Source of the DNA: Salarias fasciatus
Lineage: Eukaryota; Chordata; Actinopteri; Blenniiformes; Blenniidae
DNA: 64,000 nucleotides
Direction of reading: 5' to 3'
NCBI RefSeq assembly: GCF_902148845.1
Contig: NC_043763.1
Coordinates: 12,701,170 to 12,765,169, forward strand
The position numbers were made by a program, and so were the translations under genes. The notes under the pieces were generated by a model. That model worked only from the letters and a program-made list of their open reading frames with translations, was not told where the DNA came from and searched no databases. Numbering within the stretch: position 1 is the stretch's first letter; every line of letters starts with the position of its first letter. Positions 13,001 to 24,618 of the stretch are shown in pieces.

Positions 13001-16000
13001 AGTGGTAATGAAAACAAAAGTTAAACTCTTGCGCAAACTGCTTCTTGGCAGGTGTTTCTCTTATTGTAATGGATGAGCCGCTCTTCACACCGATGTTCCA
13101 GATGAGTCAACACACACACACTCTTCTGTCTACTTTACCTTCTAAACTTCAGTAAGGTAATAAGAGTAGAACCATCTATTGTTTCCTTAAATAACTGACC
13201 TCATTATCAACCGATCACCAGGTCATATAGTAAATGACTGATTCTCCTCTCTGTCCTTAAGACGACCCCCCCGCCCCCCACCTTCTGCAGGCCCATTGTG
13301 TGAAGTCCAGAGTCTGACGGAGTGCATATATAAACCACAGCAGGGGGTGGGGGTGGGGGTGTGTGTGTGCGCCGCGTTGCTGTTTGAGTGAAATTAGGCC
13401 CTGAGCCAGAAAACGGGCGTTCATCAAGCTGAATGCATGCGTTGTCATGGAGGGGGGGGGGGGATTCTGGGAAACCAGATCTGTGCTGCACGGTTGCTAA
13501 GGTCCCATTGAAGGAACGATAAACTTGGTATAAAAGGAGGTGGGGGGGGGGAGACGGAGCCTTTCTCGCCTGTACAGGAAGCATGTGCTGCGTTCCCACA
13601 GCCTTATCTGTGGCAAGACTATGAGTTACACACCTCTGACTGCCATTGCAAAACGGGGACCACGAGCTGAATGATCAGCTGGAAATGCACATAAGGGGTT
13701 GGATTTCCTCCTCCAAATAAGACAAAGCCATCAGTTCAGAAGCAATATGTTGTGTTTAATCACATCAGAAAGGCCAGTTTAGCTGAAGGATGCACACGTC
13801 GTCAGATCTGGGCTTGCAGTTACTCGCCTCGGTAATGGTAACCACATTTTCAAAGCGGCAGCAGCACAGTACTGAACGTGCAGCACTGCAAGCCTTTCAC
13901 AGTGTCGGAGAGAAAAAACTTGAGCTACAAAACGTAGCGCACGTACACACTCAGGAAGAGTAGTCAAGTTAATCCATCCATGCACGCAAACACACTGACT
14001 CAGGAACTGGATGCTGCCATCTCTAACAATAAAAGCCTGCAAATAAATAAATTAAAAGTTTGATTTCCCTCATCTAAATTCTTGATTCAGTGTGACACAC
14101 AGCCTGCACTGACTCTGGGGTGGCAATGCTTTTCCCCATCATTTTAAACACCATTATTATGTGTTTAACAGTTACAATAAACACAGGGATGCAGGATAAA
14201 CCTGAAGGCAGCAGCTTTTTATTGTTAAAGCTACAGCTTGCTGCTTTTCTCTCTTTCAGTTTGTCTACGTTTTTGTTCATATCTCTCTTTAAGTTGTCTT
14301 TTTGTAACCTTTGTATATGTATGTCAATAAATACCGAGACAAGGCAATCTTCTTATTGATCCTGATGGAAATTCAATGTGTCAGCTGCTCTTACACGCTC
14401 AGGTAAAAACAAAAAAATCTCGACTCCTAAATACACTGTGGGAGGATGAGATAATATATAGCTGAGGGTCAGATTTACTCAATCTTTCAAACATCTTAAG
14501 GTGTAATGTTCAGGCCCATTGGGAACAAACATTAACTCTTCTCATGTTACTTAAATGTTTTATAAAAAAAAAAAAAGTCTGTTCACTGTCTGGTCGCTCC
14601 TAATTCCTCAAATACACCTAAATCCAGTAATTTGCATTTTATCCAAGCAATTAAATGACTTAATCGGCCGCACTCGCCGCGCTACTCGCATCCGGTGTGA
14701 ACGCAGCATTACTTTCTACTCTATTCTTGTCAAAATATATTCTCATAAAATAAAAACAAATTAAGCTGGTATGAGCGCTCAAACTGGAGGTCAGATAAAT
14801 ATTCCAGTGCATTTAATTCCAATTTGAATACAATGTTATATATAACATAATCTATAGATGCAAATACTGCCGATAACTCATATCAAACCATCACCTGTCA
14901 TACATATGCAACATAAACTAGTGAAAGAGTATTAGTGGAATTCTAGTAAAACTTTTGATTCAGTTAACACGTCTTTATTTAGATTTAATTCTAATTTTGA
15001 ATTTGAAGAGACACACAATTGGAAACAAACACCACTCACTGACATTATTGCTCCAAAACAGTTTTCCTCTTTAAGAAAGAGTTATTTTCTCCAGTTTTTA
15101 CAGCACTGGTGTACTTTATCCATCTGGAGCAGCTTTTCAGTTCAGTCAACATGGTCAAATCAGCACTGGTAATATAAAGAGGGCAATTTCCACTGTTCCA
15201 CATTGCTGCGTCCAGAGAATCGGTGTCACAGTCCACCACCACTGAGTGACGATTAACCAGACCTCAAACTCCTCTTTACACTGGCTCTTTGTAGAAAAAT
15301 GTCACAAATAGGTTTGAGGTGTTTAAGAAACTCATAGCAACGCAACAACTTTATCATTAATCTGTGAGAATATCAAACAACACCCAATTTGTCCAATTGT
15401 CCCAGCTGTGTTTGATTAGCACCTGACAACAAATTGAGCAATCAGATGATCAAAAAAATGATTTTTATTTTAGCAAATACTGAAATGAAATTAACTATAT
15501 AGGAGGTCAAAACGTAGACCACAGATTTCACTATATCCATCTATTATGAGACAAAACTACAGATTAAGACTCCTGACTTCAAACTAAATTAATTCTCTAT
15601 TTCTGGGTGGGATCAATAATAAAATCAATTTGAAGCCCGGACAAATCTCTCTAGTACTCAGCAATAGGTTAAATTGGGGTTTAATTGATTTCACCTGCTG
15701 GCTCATTAACAATTTTTTTTTTTTTTTTTTTACACCCAGGTTTTTAAAATACTGCACTATTAGGAGCTTCAATCACGCAGAAATGTGCCATGTGTTAAGG
15801 TTTGAAGATAATTAGACAAGACAAAGTCGGAATTTCCTCGTTCCACAGCTGCTGGGAGCTTCTTCCTTCCTGGGAGAGAAATGTCCCATTTAAACCATTA
15901 ACCGAGTCAGATCAGAAACACGCGACTGCTTTAAAGTGGAGCCACAAAAGTAGAGCTGAGCGAAATGAGATTAAATAAATTCAAATATAGCATTTAAACA

Positions 16001-16356
16001 AATTAGAGCGGGTTAGAAGTGTCTGGTTAATATAATTTGCATGCATTTCAGTAGAGTTTGAGTGTGAAGCGCGCGGCCGGACCTGCGGGTTTGAACCACG
16101 TCTCTCTTCACTGTGGTCCAAACCGCTGCAGCAACTCATCACGTCCAACATCTCAACCCCGCAGGATCCGCAGCTGCACGCGGAGCACACGCCGTTCCCC
16201 CATCTCGACAGGCTTGCAGCAGGTGCCTCGTCCCGCAGGATCGGATGGATTCGGGACGAGTTCGCGCAGGACCGGTCCGCGCGCGCGCCCCCGGTCCGGC
16301 AGGGCCGCGCTCCGGTGTTACTGCGCGAGGAGGGCTCGGTGTCTCTTACCCGACAT
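8367..16356 (-). CDS. gyg1: Glycogenin-1 (glycogen-priming glucosyltransferase), complete
   Basis: GT8 enzyme that glucosylates its own tyrosine from UDP-glucose to start glycogen, in the cytosol with glycogen synthase. Seen: seven exons on the minus strand, 16350-16356, 12539-12674, 12280-12454, 12013-12175, 11100-11226, 10072-10288, 8367-8540, totalling 999 nt (332 aa; human isoforms are about 333-350). Exon 1 carries only ATG TCG G. Numbering matches human: the DxD metal site is D102-A-D104 (FMDADTL) and the acceptor is Tyr195 ([10 protein letters not shown]). The C-terminal glycogen-synthase-binding motif is intact ([17 protein letters not shown]). The last exon adds a seven-proline run before that motif, in a variable linker. 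A 3.7-kb first intron separates the 7-nt coding exon from the rest. Fish can carry two gyg1 copies; I cannot say which this is. Confidence 0.96.
9379..9410. repeat. (AC)n microsatellite in gyg1 last intron
   Basis: About 16 perfect AC units inside the gyg1 intron between 8541 and 10071. Confidence 0.95.
10022..10062. repeat. (CA)n microsatellite behind a gyg1 splice donor
   Basis: About 20 CA units on the plus strand, so (TG)n in the gyg1 transcript. It begins about 10 nt after the 5' splice site of the exon 10072-10288. Confidence 0.95.
12675..16349 (-). other. gyg1 intron 1 (3.7 kb)
   Basis: No exon of another gene is supported here. It contains a short (GT)n at about 12942-12963, several long C or G homopolymer tracts between 13266 and 13552, a T16 run near 15720, and otherwise AT-rich unique-looking sequence. 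Confidence 0.7.
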
Positions 16357-16530
16357 GGTGCGCTTTGGAGGGTCCACCCAGGGGTCGGGGGTCGTGATGG
16401 GGAAGAGGAGCGGCTTGCACTGCGAAGGGCAGAGGCTCAGCAGCTGGGAGCAGTCCAACGCAGGAATTAAGTCCCACATTTTCCGGGTCACGTGACCAGA
16501 GGCTGCGGACACGCCCCCTGCGCTTCTGCC
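16357..16530 (-). promoter_or_regulatory. gyg1 5' UTR/promoter with CLEAR-type E-box and GC box
   Basis: The segment upstream of the gyg1 start is GC-rich and lacks a TATA box. GTCACGTGAC at 16487-16496 is a perfect palindromic CLEAR/USF-type E-box about 135 bases from the start codon, flanked by an ETS-like TTCCGG at 16481-16486. A GC-box-like CACGCCCCC follows at about 16510. Transcription start is inferred, not seen. Confidence 0.55.
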
Positions 16531-16694
16531 GTCAGATAACTTTATTAGTGAGGAATTAAATCACAAACTCCAACAGCAGATCACACGCCAGGAATGAGCA
16601 TCCAAGCTTATCTTTCAGCTCTATCAAGTAAAATACCATTGGCATGAAATCACATCAGTGAATTATTATAAATCAAGCCTGAAAAGGATGAATT

Positions 16695-16762
16695 AAGATT
16701 TATATGTGACTGTGTTGTACTTGGTGCTATATAAATAAAGCTGAATTGAATTGGATTTATGT
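16695..16762 (+). repeat. 3' tail of a fish non-LTR/SINE-type repeat
   Basis: The sequence ...GGTGCTATATAAATAAAGCTGAATTGAATTGG... has the stereotyped end common to a dispersed teleost repeat (CTATATAAATAAA followed by an ATTGA repeat). The body upstream is not recognisable. Assignment is from recalled pattern only. Confidence 0.45.
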
Positions 16763-17249
16763 AATTCCTTGCATTCAGTCCCATGTGATGTATATAGTAC
16801 TATATATTTTCCCCAAAAGGAAGACAAACGTTGTCTATCATGTCCATCACTCCTATCAGATCATTTTTTTATTGTTTAAATACTGTCATCATGGACAGTT
16901 GGTCCTCTGACACTTGTACATGATTAAATCTAGCATTCATTGAAAAAAGTGTGGACTTCCCTGCTGTAGACGATGATGATCTGCTTTGAGCTGTTCCTGT
17001 CCACCTTAAAAAGTCCATGGAACAAAGTAAACAACCTAATAAAAGGTAACTTATTCTGTATGTAATCTGCTTACCAACTTGACATGAGTTTTCCACAGGA
17101 AGTTCTTCCTGACAGAGGTTTTATTGGCATTCACTTTTCCAGTCACAACCTTGCTGCTTGAAGCTAAAGACCAGAGATGTCAAATGTTTGGCGCACTGAT
17201 CAAAACAGGCCTTCTATAGTTGGTTGTGACGAGGCAAACAGAGCAGGAG

Positions 17250-17432
17250 ACAACCACATACATTCACATTCACACCAGCAGGCAATCTGGATTCACCAAT
17301 CAATATCAATTTGAACTGCAGGGGAAAATCAGAGGAAACCCATTCATTAGAGGAAATCTATACAAACTCCACACAGACAGTCCCATTCTGGATTCAAACC
17401 CATCGCCTATGAGGCAATAGTGCTAAATATAC
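17250..17432 (-). repeat. tRNA-derived SINE fragment, antisense
   Basis: Reads antisense: CATTCACATTCACACC, a degenerate body, then CAAACTCCACACAGA, and GGATTCAAACCCA (complement of a pol III B box), ending in a degraded A-box side. The same family appears at 30405, 54890, 58715 and 63425. Strongly diverged, so old. Confidence 0.65.
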
Positions 17433-20384
17433 CGATTCACAAAAATGCTTGACTTTATTGAGAGCAAAATTACATTTCTTTTTTCTTCTTTTTTCTTTTT
17501 TTTTTTTTGTGTTTTAGAGACACATGATAGCAGAAAATAATTTAAAAGGGGTAAAATCTTGTTGGTCAAATATTTCCCATTTTTCCTCAATAAAAGTGAT
17601 AAATACACTCCTCCTGAATTACATTTGATATCTAATTCACAAATTCAAATTGCTGAATATTAAGCACGCCTATTCAGAAAAACTGTGCTATTCAAGGCCT
17701 TTTCATGATTCTGCCACTTACTGCAGCACTCAAATACATTTGTTGTATATATTACATGGAGGTATGTTTGTGAGAGTGTCCCAGAGTAAAACGTTATGTT
17801 TAAGTGCCCTCACTTTGCTCTCAGCTCTATGTCAAAGCATTTACTTAAGAACATGATCCCTGGAGCTTTACAGGCAAAATCCAAACTTATAACAGTGTTT
17901 CAGGGGGACGTAATACAGATAAGGCAGCGATACAGTTCTCTTTTAAAGTGAGGTACTTGAAACTTGAGTATCACACTGTTCTGTCACGGTCAGACATGAC
18001 CTTCACGACAGTGATCTACTTTTCTAACAAAAACAGGAAGACCCTTTGTGCTCTGTCAGCTGAGCAGCTCAGACTGAAGCAGCGCTGCCTCAGAGTGGTC
18101 ATGTGTCTGCATTGCAGCTGAGAAACGCTTCAAAAGCCGCACTTCAACTCTCACAGGCTCCAGGGAGCGAATCGCTCAGCAACCACCACACAAGGAGTGT
18201 TCATATTCTGAGGCCGGAGTAATTAGAAATCAACAAACCCTCTGTGTCGTAGTTAACATGTTTCCTAGATTTTTTTTCTCACAAACCAAAAATTCTGCCC
18301 AAAACACAAGAGAAATGGAAAAAAGAAGGTGTGTGTCTAATATGGAATTTAGCCTTGACCCCCCCCCCCCCACCCCCATATATAAATGAATAAATTAATA
18401 AAAACTCAGTAAATAGACTGAATTTGCAGGTTTTGTGTTTTTATGCAAGTTTAGTTCCTCTGGAGTTTTGCCCTCCAGCACGTGTGCAGGTGCAGTAAAC
18501 TAGTCGAGGCCGATGAGAGCCTCTTCGGTGGGCTGTTGGCACTTTAACACCAGCGACTGATCCTGGTCGAGGCTTCATAAACACAGCAGCAGCTCAGAGC
18601 GTTTAGGAGGAGCGAGAAACCTGAGAGCACCTCAGAGTCCCAGAGTGAAAACTGGACCGATCAGGTGTCCAGCAGGGTGGAGAGGGGCTGGAGGGGAAAC
18701 AGAAAGACGCCCTGTGTGGAGTCAGCTGGATGACTTCTGAATGAGCAGCTCCAAGGCTGGAGTATTTGCCAGAAGGAGACTTTCTGCATTCAGAGCCTTG
18801 GTTTTGAGAGAGGATGAAAGACGAAAGGTAAACACGGGGAACAGGAAAGAGAATTGGGCCAAAGACAGGAGGAAAGGGGTTAATTCAAGAAATAGAGGCG
18901 AGGAAAGGAGGGACTGGAAAGAGAGGTCATGAAGAAAAACACTGAAAATTAGCAGCAAGCTGATTTTCTCCTGTGGACTGGCTCTGCTGTGGACTCCAAA
19001 GCCCTTCAGCCTGCCTCTGAATAAATGTAAGCTCCTTACTGTTGATTCTTCCTCATATGAATGTTTCGTGCTGTTCTCAAAACACATGCAGATCTCTCTA
19101 TATAATGCTTGTAGAAAGTGTCACTTATACTTTTTCCAACTTGCAAACAGATTAAGAGATCCAGATTCAGGAGGAGCATCATGAGCGGGACTCAAGAAAA
19201 GGATATTAGGGCTATCAGCTGATAAAAAGAGATTATATTGCATTATCTAGTTCAGTTTAATAAAGTTCCTGCACTGAAGTGGCATTTTATGGCCAAATGA
19301 GGCAGTTTATTCTGAGTGATGCTGTTGTCTTTGTGCCTCGGGTTACAGAGCTTTGTGCAGCGGAGCCTCGTGTTTTAAACATGAGCGTTAGAGTCACTAT
19401 GGTGCCTTTAAAATAAAACATTAAAACAACAACAGCAAACATCTAAAGTGCAACAAGTGGGCCATGAAATTATTCTACTCATCACAAAAACCTTTCAGAA
19501 AGTGTTGAAAGTAGCCCTTCAAAACAGCACCATGTGACCTGCAGGAGAAGAAAAGAGACTTTATTGTTCTTTGTTCAGTTGCTGCACTCTGACCTGACCT
19601 GACATTTGCTTAATTCAAAGCTAACTCAGCCTAATGTTGTGTATTTCCACCCATGATAACTGTATAGATCCACGGTGCGAGCACTTAGAAAGATTTCTAC
19701 TGATGCAACATTTAATTTGTTCTTGAAGTTCGATGCCAAAAAGATTACGTGAAAAGAGAGATTGATCGGCGACCTTCGATCCTTCTTACATCAGAGCTTC
19801 ATATTCGATGCTTCAGACTCCAGATGGCTCCTTCATTAAAGTTTACTAGTCTGCAGATTACAACTGCTGACAAGCTAAGATTCCAGGAGAAGCAACACAT
19901 TGCCAAGTCACTTCAGCTCACATGAGTTTTCAGGTGTAGAAGTGTGGAAGTTTTTCTGGCCGTGTCTTTTTTTGTATTTACCCCCTGAACTCAAATATGC
20001 ATTACTTTTGACCATAGTAACTCTTATAACCGCATGGGGCGGTGGTGGTAAACACTATCATATCAGAGCAATAAAATGACGATTGAAAGGATTGGATTCC
20101 CTTTTTAATCACCGTGAATTTCACTGCTCCACGTTTTAAACTCCAAACTCCAGACGCTGTGTCCACAGAGCCCAGTCAGCTGTGTGTCTCCTCTGGTTTC
20201 CATGCAGGTTCGTGCTCAGCTGACCCTCTGCAGAGGGGTACGGTGTTCTGCTTTAGCAGGACAGGCCTCGGCCTGGGAGACACCAATCTTCAAAATCAGA
20301 TCAGAGTTTTGACATTTATTGACTTCTAACAGTTTTACTTCCATCCTGTTCTAATGTTTAGTACATCCTGCCTTCATGCATTGT

Positions 20385-20450
20385 CAGGTTGGCTCAGTTC
20401 CAGTGTCCTGTGACCCTAAATTGGGTTAAGTGGTAAAAATAAGTAAAAAT
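20385..20450 (+). repeat. SINE 3' tail fragment
   Basis: The words TTCCAGTGTCCTGTGACCCT and then GGGTTAAGTGGTAAAAAT resemble the tail of the same SINE family (usual form: ccagc-accc-gtgaccct-ggataaagcggt). Confidence 0.4.
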
Positions 20451-21150
20451 TGAATGTCTAGCCTTTTGCATTCTTCCCTATCTATATTCTCCACTGTCTG
20501 TCTCTCATACAGTCTTTATTGTTTACCTTTCTCTGTTGTTTCATGCATTATCTTTCCCGAAACTCCCGTGCCTCTGCCCAGCAGGGGTGAACCAATGAGC
20601 CTCTCTCTGCAGGCAATAATGCGATGACACAGCTCAGGTGTTAAATGTTAACTGTCAGGCTACGCCCGTCCCAGGGTCCAGGCGGGCCAAAGGTCCTCTG
20701 TGCGTCTGCGCTGGGTGGCTCCTCCTCGGACAGATAGACGTCTCCCAGCCCGTCCGGGTCCCAGCTTCTTCTCAGCTCTGATCTGAACCGGTGCAGAGCT
20801 CTGGAAGACTCGAATCCTGCACCAAGGACCGAGGGATCTGCACTGAGAGGCCTCTTCCTCAAGACAGAAATACCAGGAGAACCGGGGCCTTGTCAAGGTA
20901 CTTGTAATCTTCTACTGTTATTGAGATTTACTTTTGAAGACGATTGAGATTTGCCTTAAAATGTTGCTGTATTCCATCAATTCCATCAGTTGACCAAATG
21001 ATTCGCTGCCTTCATACCTTCTAGAGATGCATGTGATGGTAACTTTATTAAATCAATGTCGGCAGTTTGGTCAGTGTCCAGATGTTGTGTTTCTGTCCCT
21101 GTGTGCAGATGTTCCGAGTACAGAGAACAGTGTCAACCATCGAGAATTCG

Positions 21151-21232
21151 ATGGGGAGTCACGTCACTGAGATTTCTCGAGAGGACTTGGAGGAACTCAG
21201 ACAGGCCTTTGATAGAATCGGTCAGCTCTGCA

Positions 21233-21293
<61 letters not shown>

Positions 21294-24200
21294 GATCCGA
21301 GTCTGCTGGTTATGGTGTCAAGACTTCTGATCAAAGTGAAGAGTTTTACTGCGGAGCATAAAGCACAAGTCTTACATAAAAGGTTTTATTGCTTGGCTTG
21401 AGTGTGTGTGTTTGTACTTTGTCGATGAGGTATTTCCACATGCGTTAATAAAGCGTAGACAGAATTTATCAGTTACTAACTACAACTTAATTAAATAATC
21501 GCAATAATTCACCACTATAAAAGGAAACGTGACGGATGGAAGTGAATGAACAGCATGTAAAGGTGCTGTAAGAAAATGCAGGGCATGAAAATAACAACAT
21601 TAGGAATACATATAACTCTGCTTAAAATAAAAATAAATTGAAAAGATTTTGTGTCTGGAGTTATTGAGTTTCCTTTTAAAGCTGATACCTAGAGAGAGTT
21701 TGGCCGCCTGTCGCTTTAACTCAGCAAAAAGTCATTTCTGACAACAGCATCATTCAAAATATCATGCAAGGTACTGCGTTACATAATCCTGTTTATGGTT
21801 TTATGCAGAAGCGAGTTCTCTCTCACAACTATAAACAGAAGAGTCTTGATTGCTCATGATTGTTAAATCAGACGCTGTCACCATGGAGTTTATTCATTCA
21901 CCCATGTTTATTGTTAAAGCCTTTTTTAGATATTTCCATGCTGCTGCATGAAATAATGAACCTTTGGATTACTTCAATGAAGAAATTTACCTTCTGGGCA
22001 CCAATAAATAAATTAGTTTTGTCCAAAATCCAGCTTTTAAAGTGTTCTGATGGATATGAAGTATATTGGGAAAGACTATATTCTGCTGTTTATGTAGGGT
22101 AATGCTTTGATTTTGTGTGTTCATGATGCTTGTTGTCGGGCGAGTCCTGTAAACAGTGTCGCTCCTCAGATGGACAGTTTATGGAGCAAGTAGAAAGGTT
22201 ATTAGGCGTGAGGGTTTTATTCAAGGCCTGCAGGTTATTTAAGGCTCCGTGTTGAGCAAGATTGAAACAACAGCCCTCTGGATCATTAAGTTCGTTTCAC
22301 AAAGAGAACAAACTCTGACTTCCAAATGTGGAATTCACTTTGCCATCAGACATCAGGACATTTGAGTTGAAGTGAAAGGATATCAGTAATGTCTCTTAAA
22401 TCTATTCGTTTGAAGAAAATTCAAACTGGAAGCCTTTTAATTCCGACCATTGCAGTAATGAATTTCTCACTTTCAGACGAACATTTCTCAACCAAGCTGA
22501 CTTAGTGTGTCATCCTGTGTGCAGATATCGACAAAAGCGGCTATGTGAGTGACTTTGAACTTCAGGAGCTGTTCAGAGAGGCGAGCTACTCTCTGCCGGG
22601 GTACAAAGTCCGAGAGATCGTCGAAACCTTCGTGGCCGGAGACACAAACAAAGATGAGAAGATCAGCTTCGAGGAATTTGTCTCTGTAAGTTTGACGGCT
22701 TAAATGCGTGACTTGTCACATCTTGGACACAGAGAGTGACACAGCCTGTTGTTTGTGGGCAGATCTACCAGGAGCTGAAGAGCAAAGAGTTCAGTGAGAC
22801 GTTCAGGAGGACCATTTCCAGGAGAGATGGGATTCGCTCCTTCGGAGGAATGTCGGGGATCTCCAGCGAGGGAACGCAGCACTCCTACTCCGGTACGTGT
22901 GTGTTTCATACACACATACATTCATGGCAGTCAGTGTTAGCTGAGGTCAGGTTAAGCAGCAATTCACCGGTCCATTTCAGTTTAATTTCACTGATGCAGA
23001 AGAGTTTCATCTCACGGCACTTTTCAGGAAAAACTAAGAACCTGATTGTATGAATTTCTCATCACTTCCTTAAATGCAACACATCCTCACTGACTCCTCG
23101 GGCCAATCACCGTTCAATAGCTGGGTTTTTCATCAAATTTAATTATAAGAATATACGAATATGGCTTTTGAAAAAGCTGCAATCTACTGCGTCCTCATAT
23201 GTATGTTTGCACTCAGATGAGGAGAAAGTGGCTTTCGTCAACTGGATCAACAAAGCTTTGGCAAATGATCCGGACTGCCGACATCTGCTGCCCATGAACC
23301 CCGACAACGACAGCCTCTTCACCTCCGTCCGCGATGGCATCCTGCTGTGGTACGATACACACCGCTCATCTCTTTACCCCGGTGTTGACTGCGTTTTACT
23401 TTTTATGTGGTAGCAAAGGTGAGAACGGTGAAGGCGTGCTCGTTTCATCGTGATTTTTATTGTGGTTCACTTCCCGTGATCCTCCTTGTATGTTTTTTTT
23501 TTTCTTTACAGACACTCCTAAAATGAAATGCAGCAATCATTCAGTCACATTTCTTTCTTCATGTGTAAGTGCTTCTGGTTCCCTTTCAGTAAAATGATCA
23601 ACCTGTCTCAGCCCGACACCATCGACGAGAGAGTCATCAACACCAAGAAACTCACCCACTTCAGAATGACAGTGAGTTTCTCCCGTCCCATAAACCCCAC
23701 TCTGCTCCCATGTGCTGGACATAGTGTCTGTCACAGGTCTTAAGTCTTCTTCAACATTAAATCATTGCGTAATTATTTGTGTTTCTGTCAGCTGAGATGA
23801 TCTACGTATATCAGACGTTATCTCAGTGTAAAGATAGTCTGAACACAACAGCACCCGCTCTCTAGCTCTTCACAATGAAGTCATTGTTCGTCCTGGCAGA
23901 TTCCAAAGGTTCAAAAATTAGTTCTGCTTGATTATTATCTACCTTTTTCCAACAAAATGTTGGGTTTGGGATGCAGACCCACCCCAACATTCAAACACGT
24001 GGTCGTAAGCTTACTCATAAACATTCCCAGTGTGGTATCTCTCTTTTAAATACATAACATCATCTCATGCTGTTTATATAAATGTCATCTCAGACAATGA
24101 TCTTTATCTGTTGTTGGACTCTGCTTAAGTAGCAAGTAATATATTAACTTTTTACTGCACGTTATACCCATGCCTCTTCAGTTTTATACCCTAGAAAGTT

Positions 24201-24572
24201 AAAACAAGTACACCATGTAACATTTAAATTTTTTTAATTTTAACAAAAATGTCAAAATGTCAATCTTCAGCCGGACCCGTTTTCGGGTTTTTCACTTGTC
24301 TTCTAATCGGTTGTTATTAGGAAGATTAGATAGTCTTGATCAATGAGTCTTTCATAAAAAGTTTCCTGCTTAAAATCGACAAACATCTGTAACTTTGCAG
24401 GAGAACCTGGTCTTGGCCCTGAACTCGGCCTCGGCCATCGGCTGCACGGTGGTGAGCATCGACGCCCATGATCTGATGGCTGGGAAACCCCATCTGGTGC
24501 TGGGAATGTTCTGGCAGATTATCAAGGTCGGTCTCTTTGCTGATATAGAAATCAGCAGGAACGAAGGTCAGT

Positions 24573-24618
<46 letters not shown>

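Larger units (their letters stand above)
16531..21108. other. Intergenic gyg1-pls1, no supported gene
   Basis: The interval is head-to-head between gyg1 and pls1. It contains a SINE/LINE-like tail (16695-16762), an antisense SINE fragment (17250-17432), a poly-C tract at about 18360-18376, another SINE tail (20385-20450) and a GC-rich segment (20640-20897). Non-coding 5' exons of pls1 probably lie here, but I cannot place them with confidence. Confidence 0.5.
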
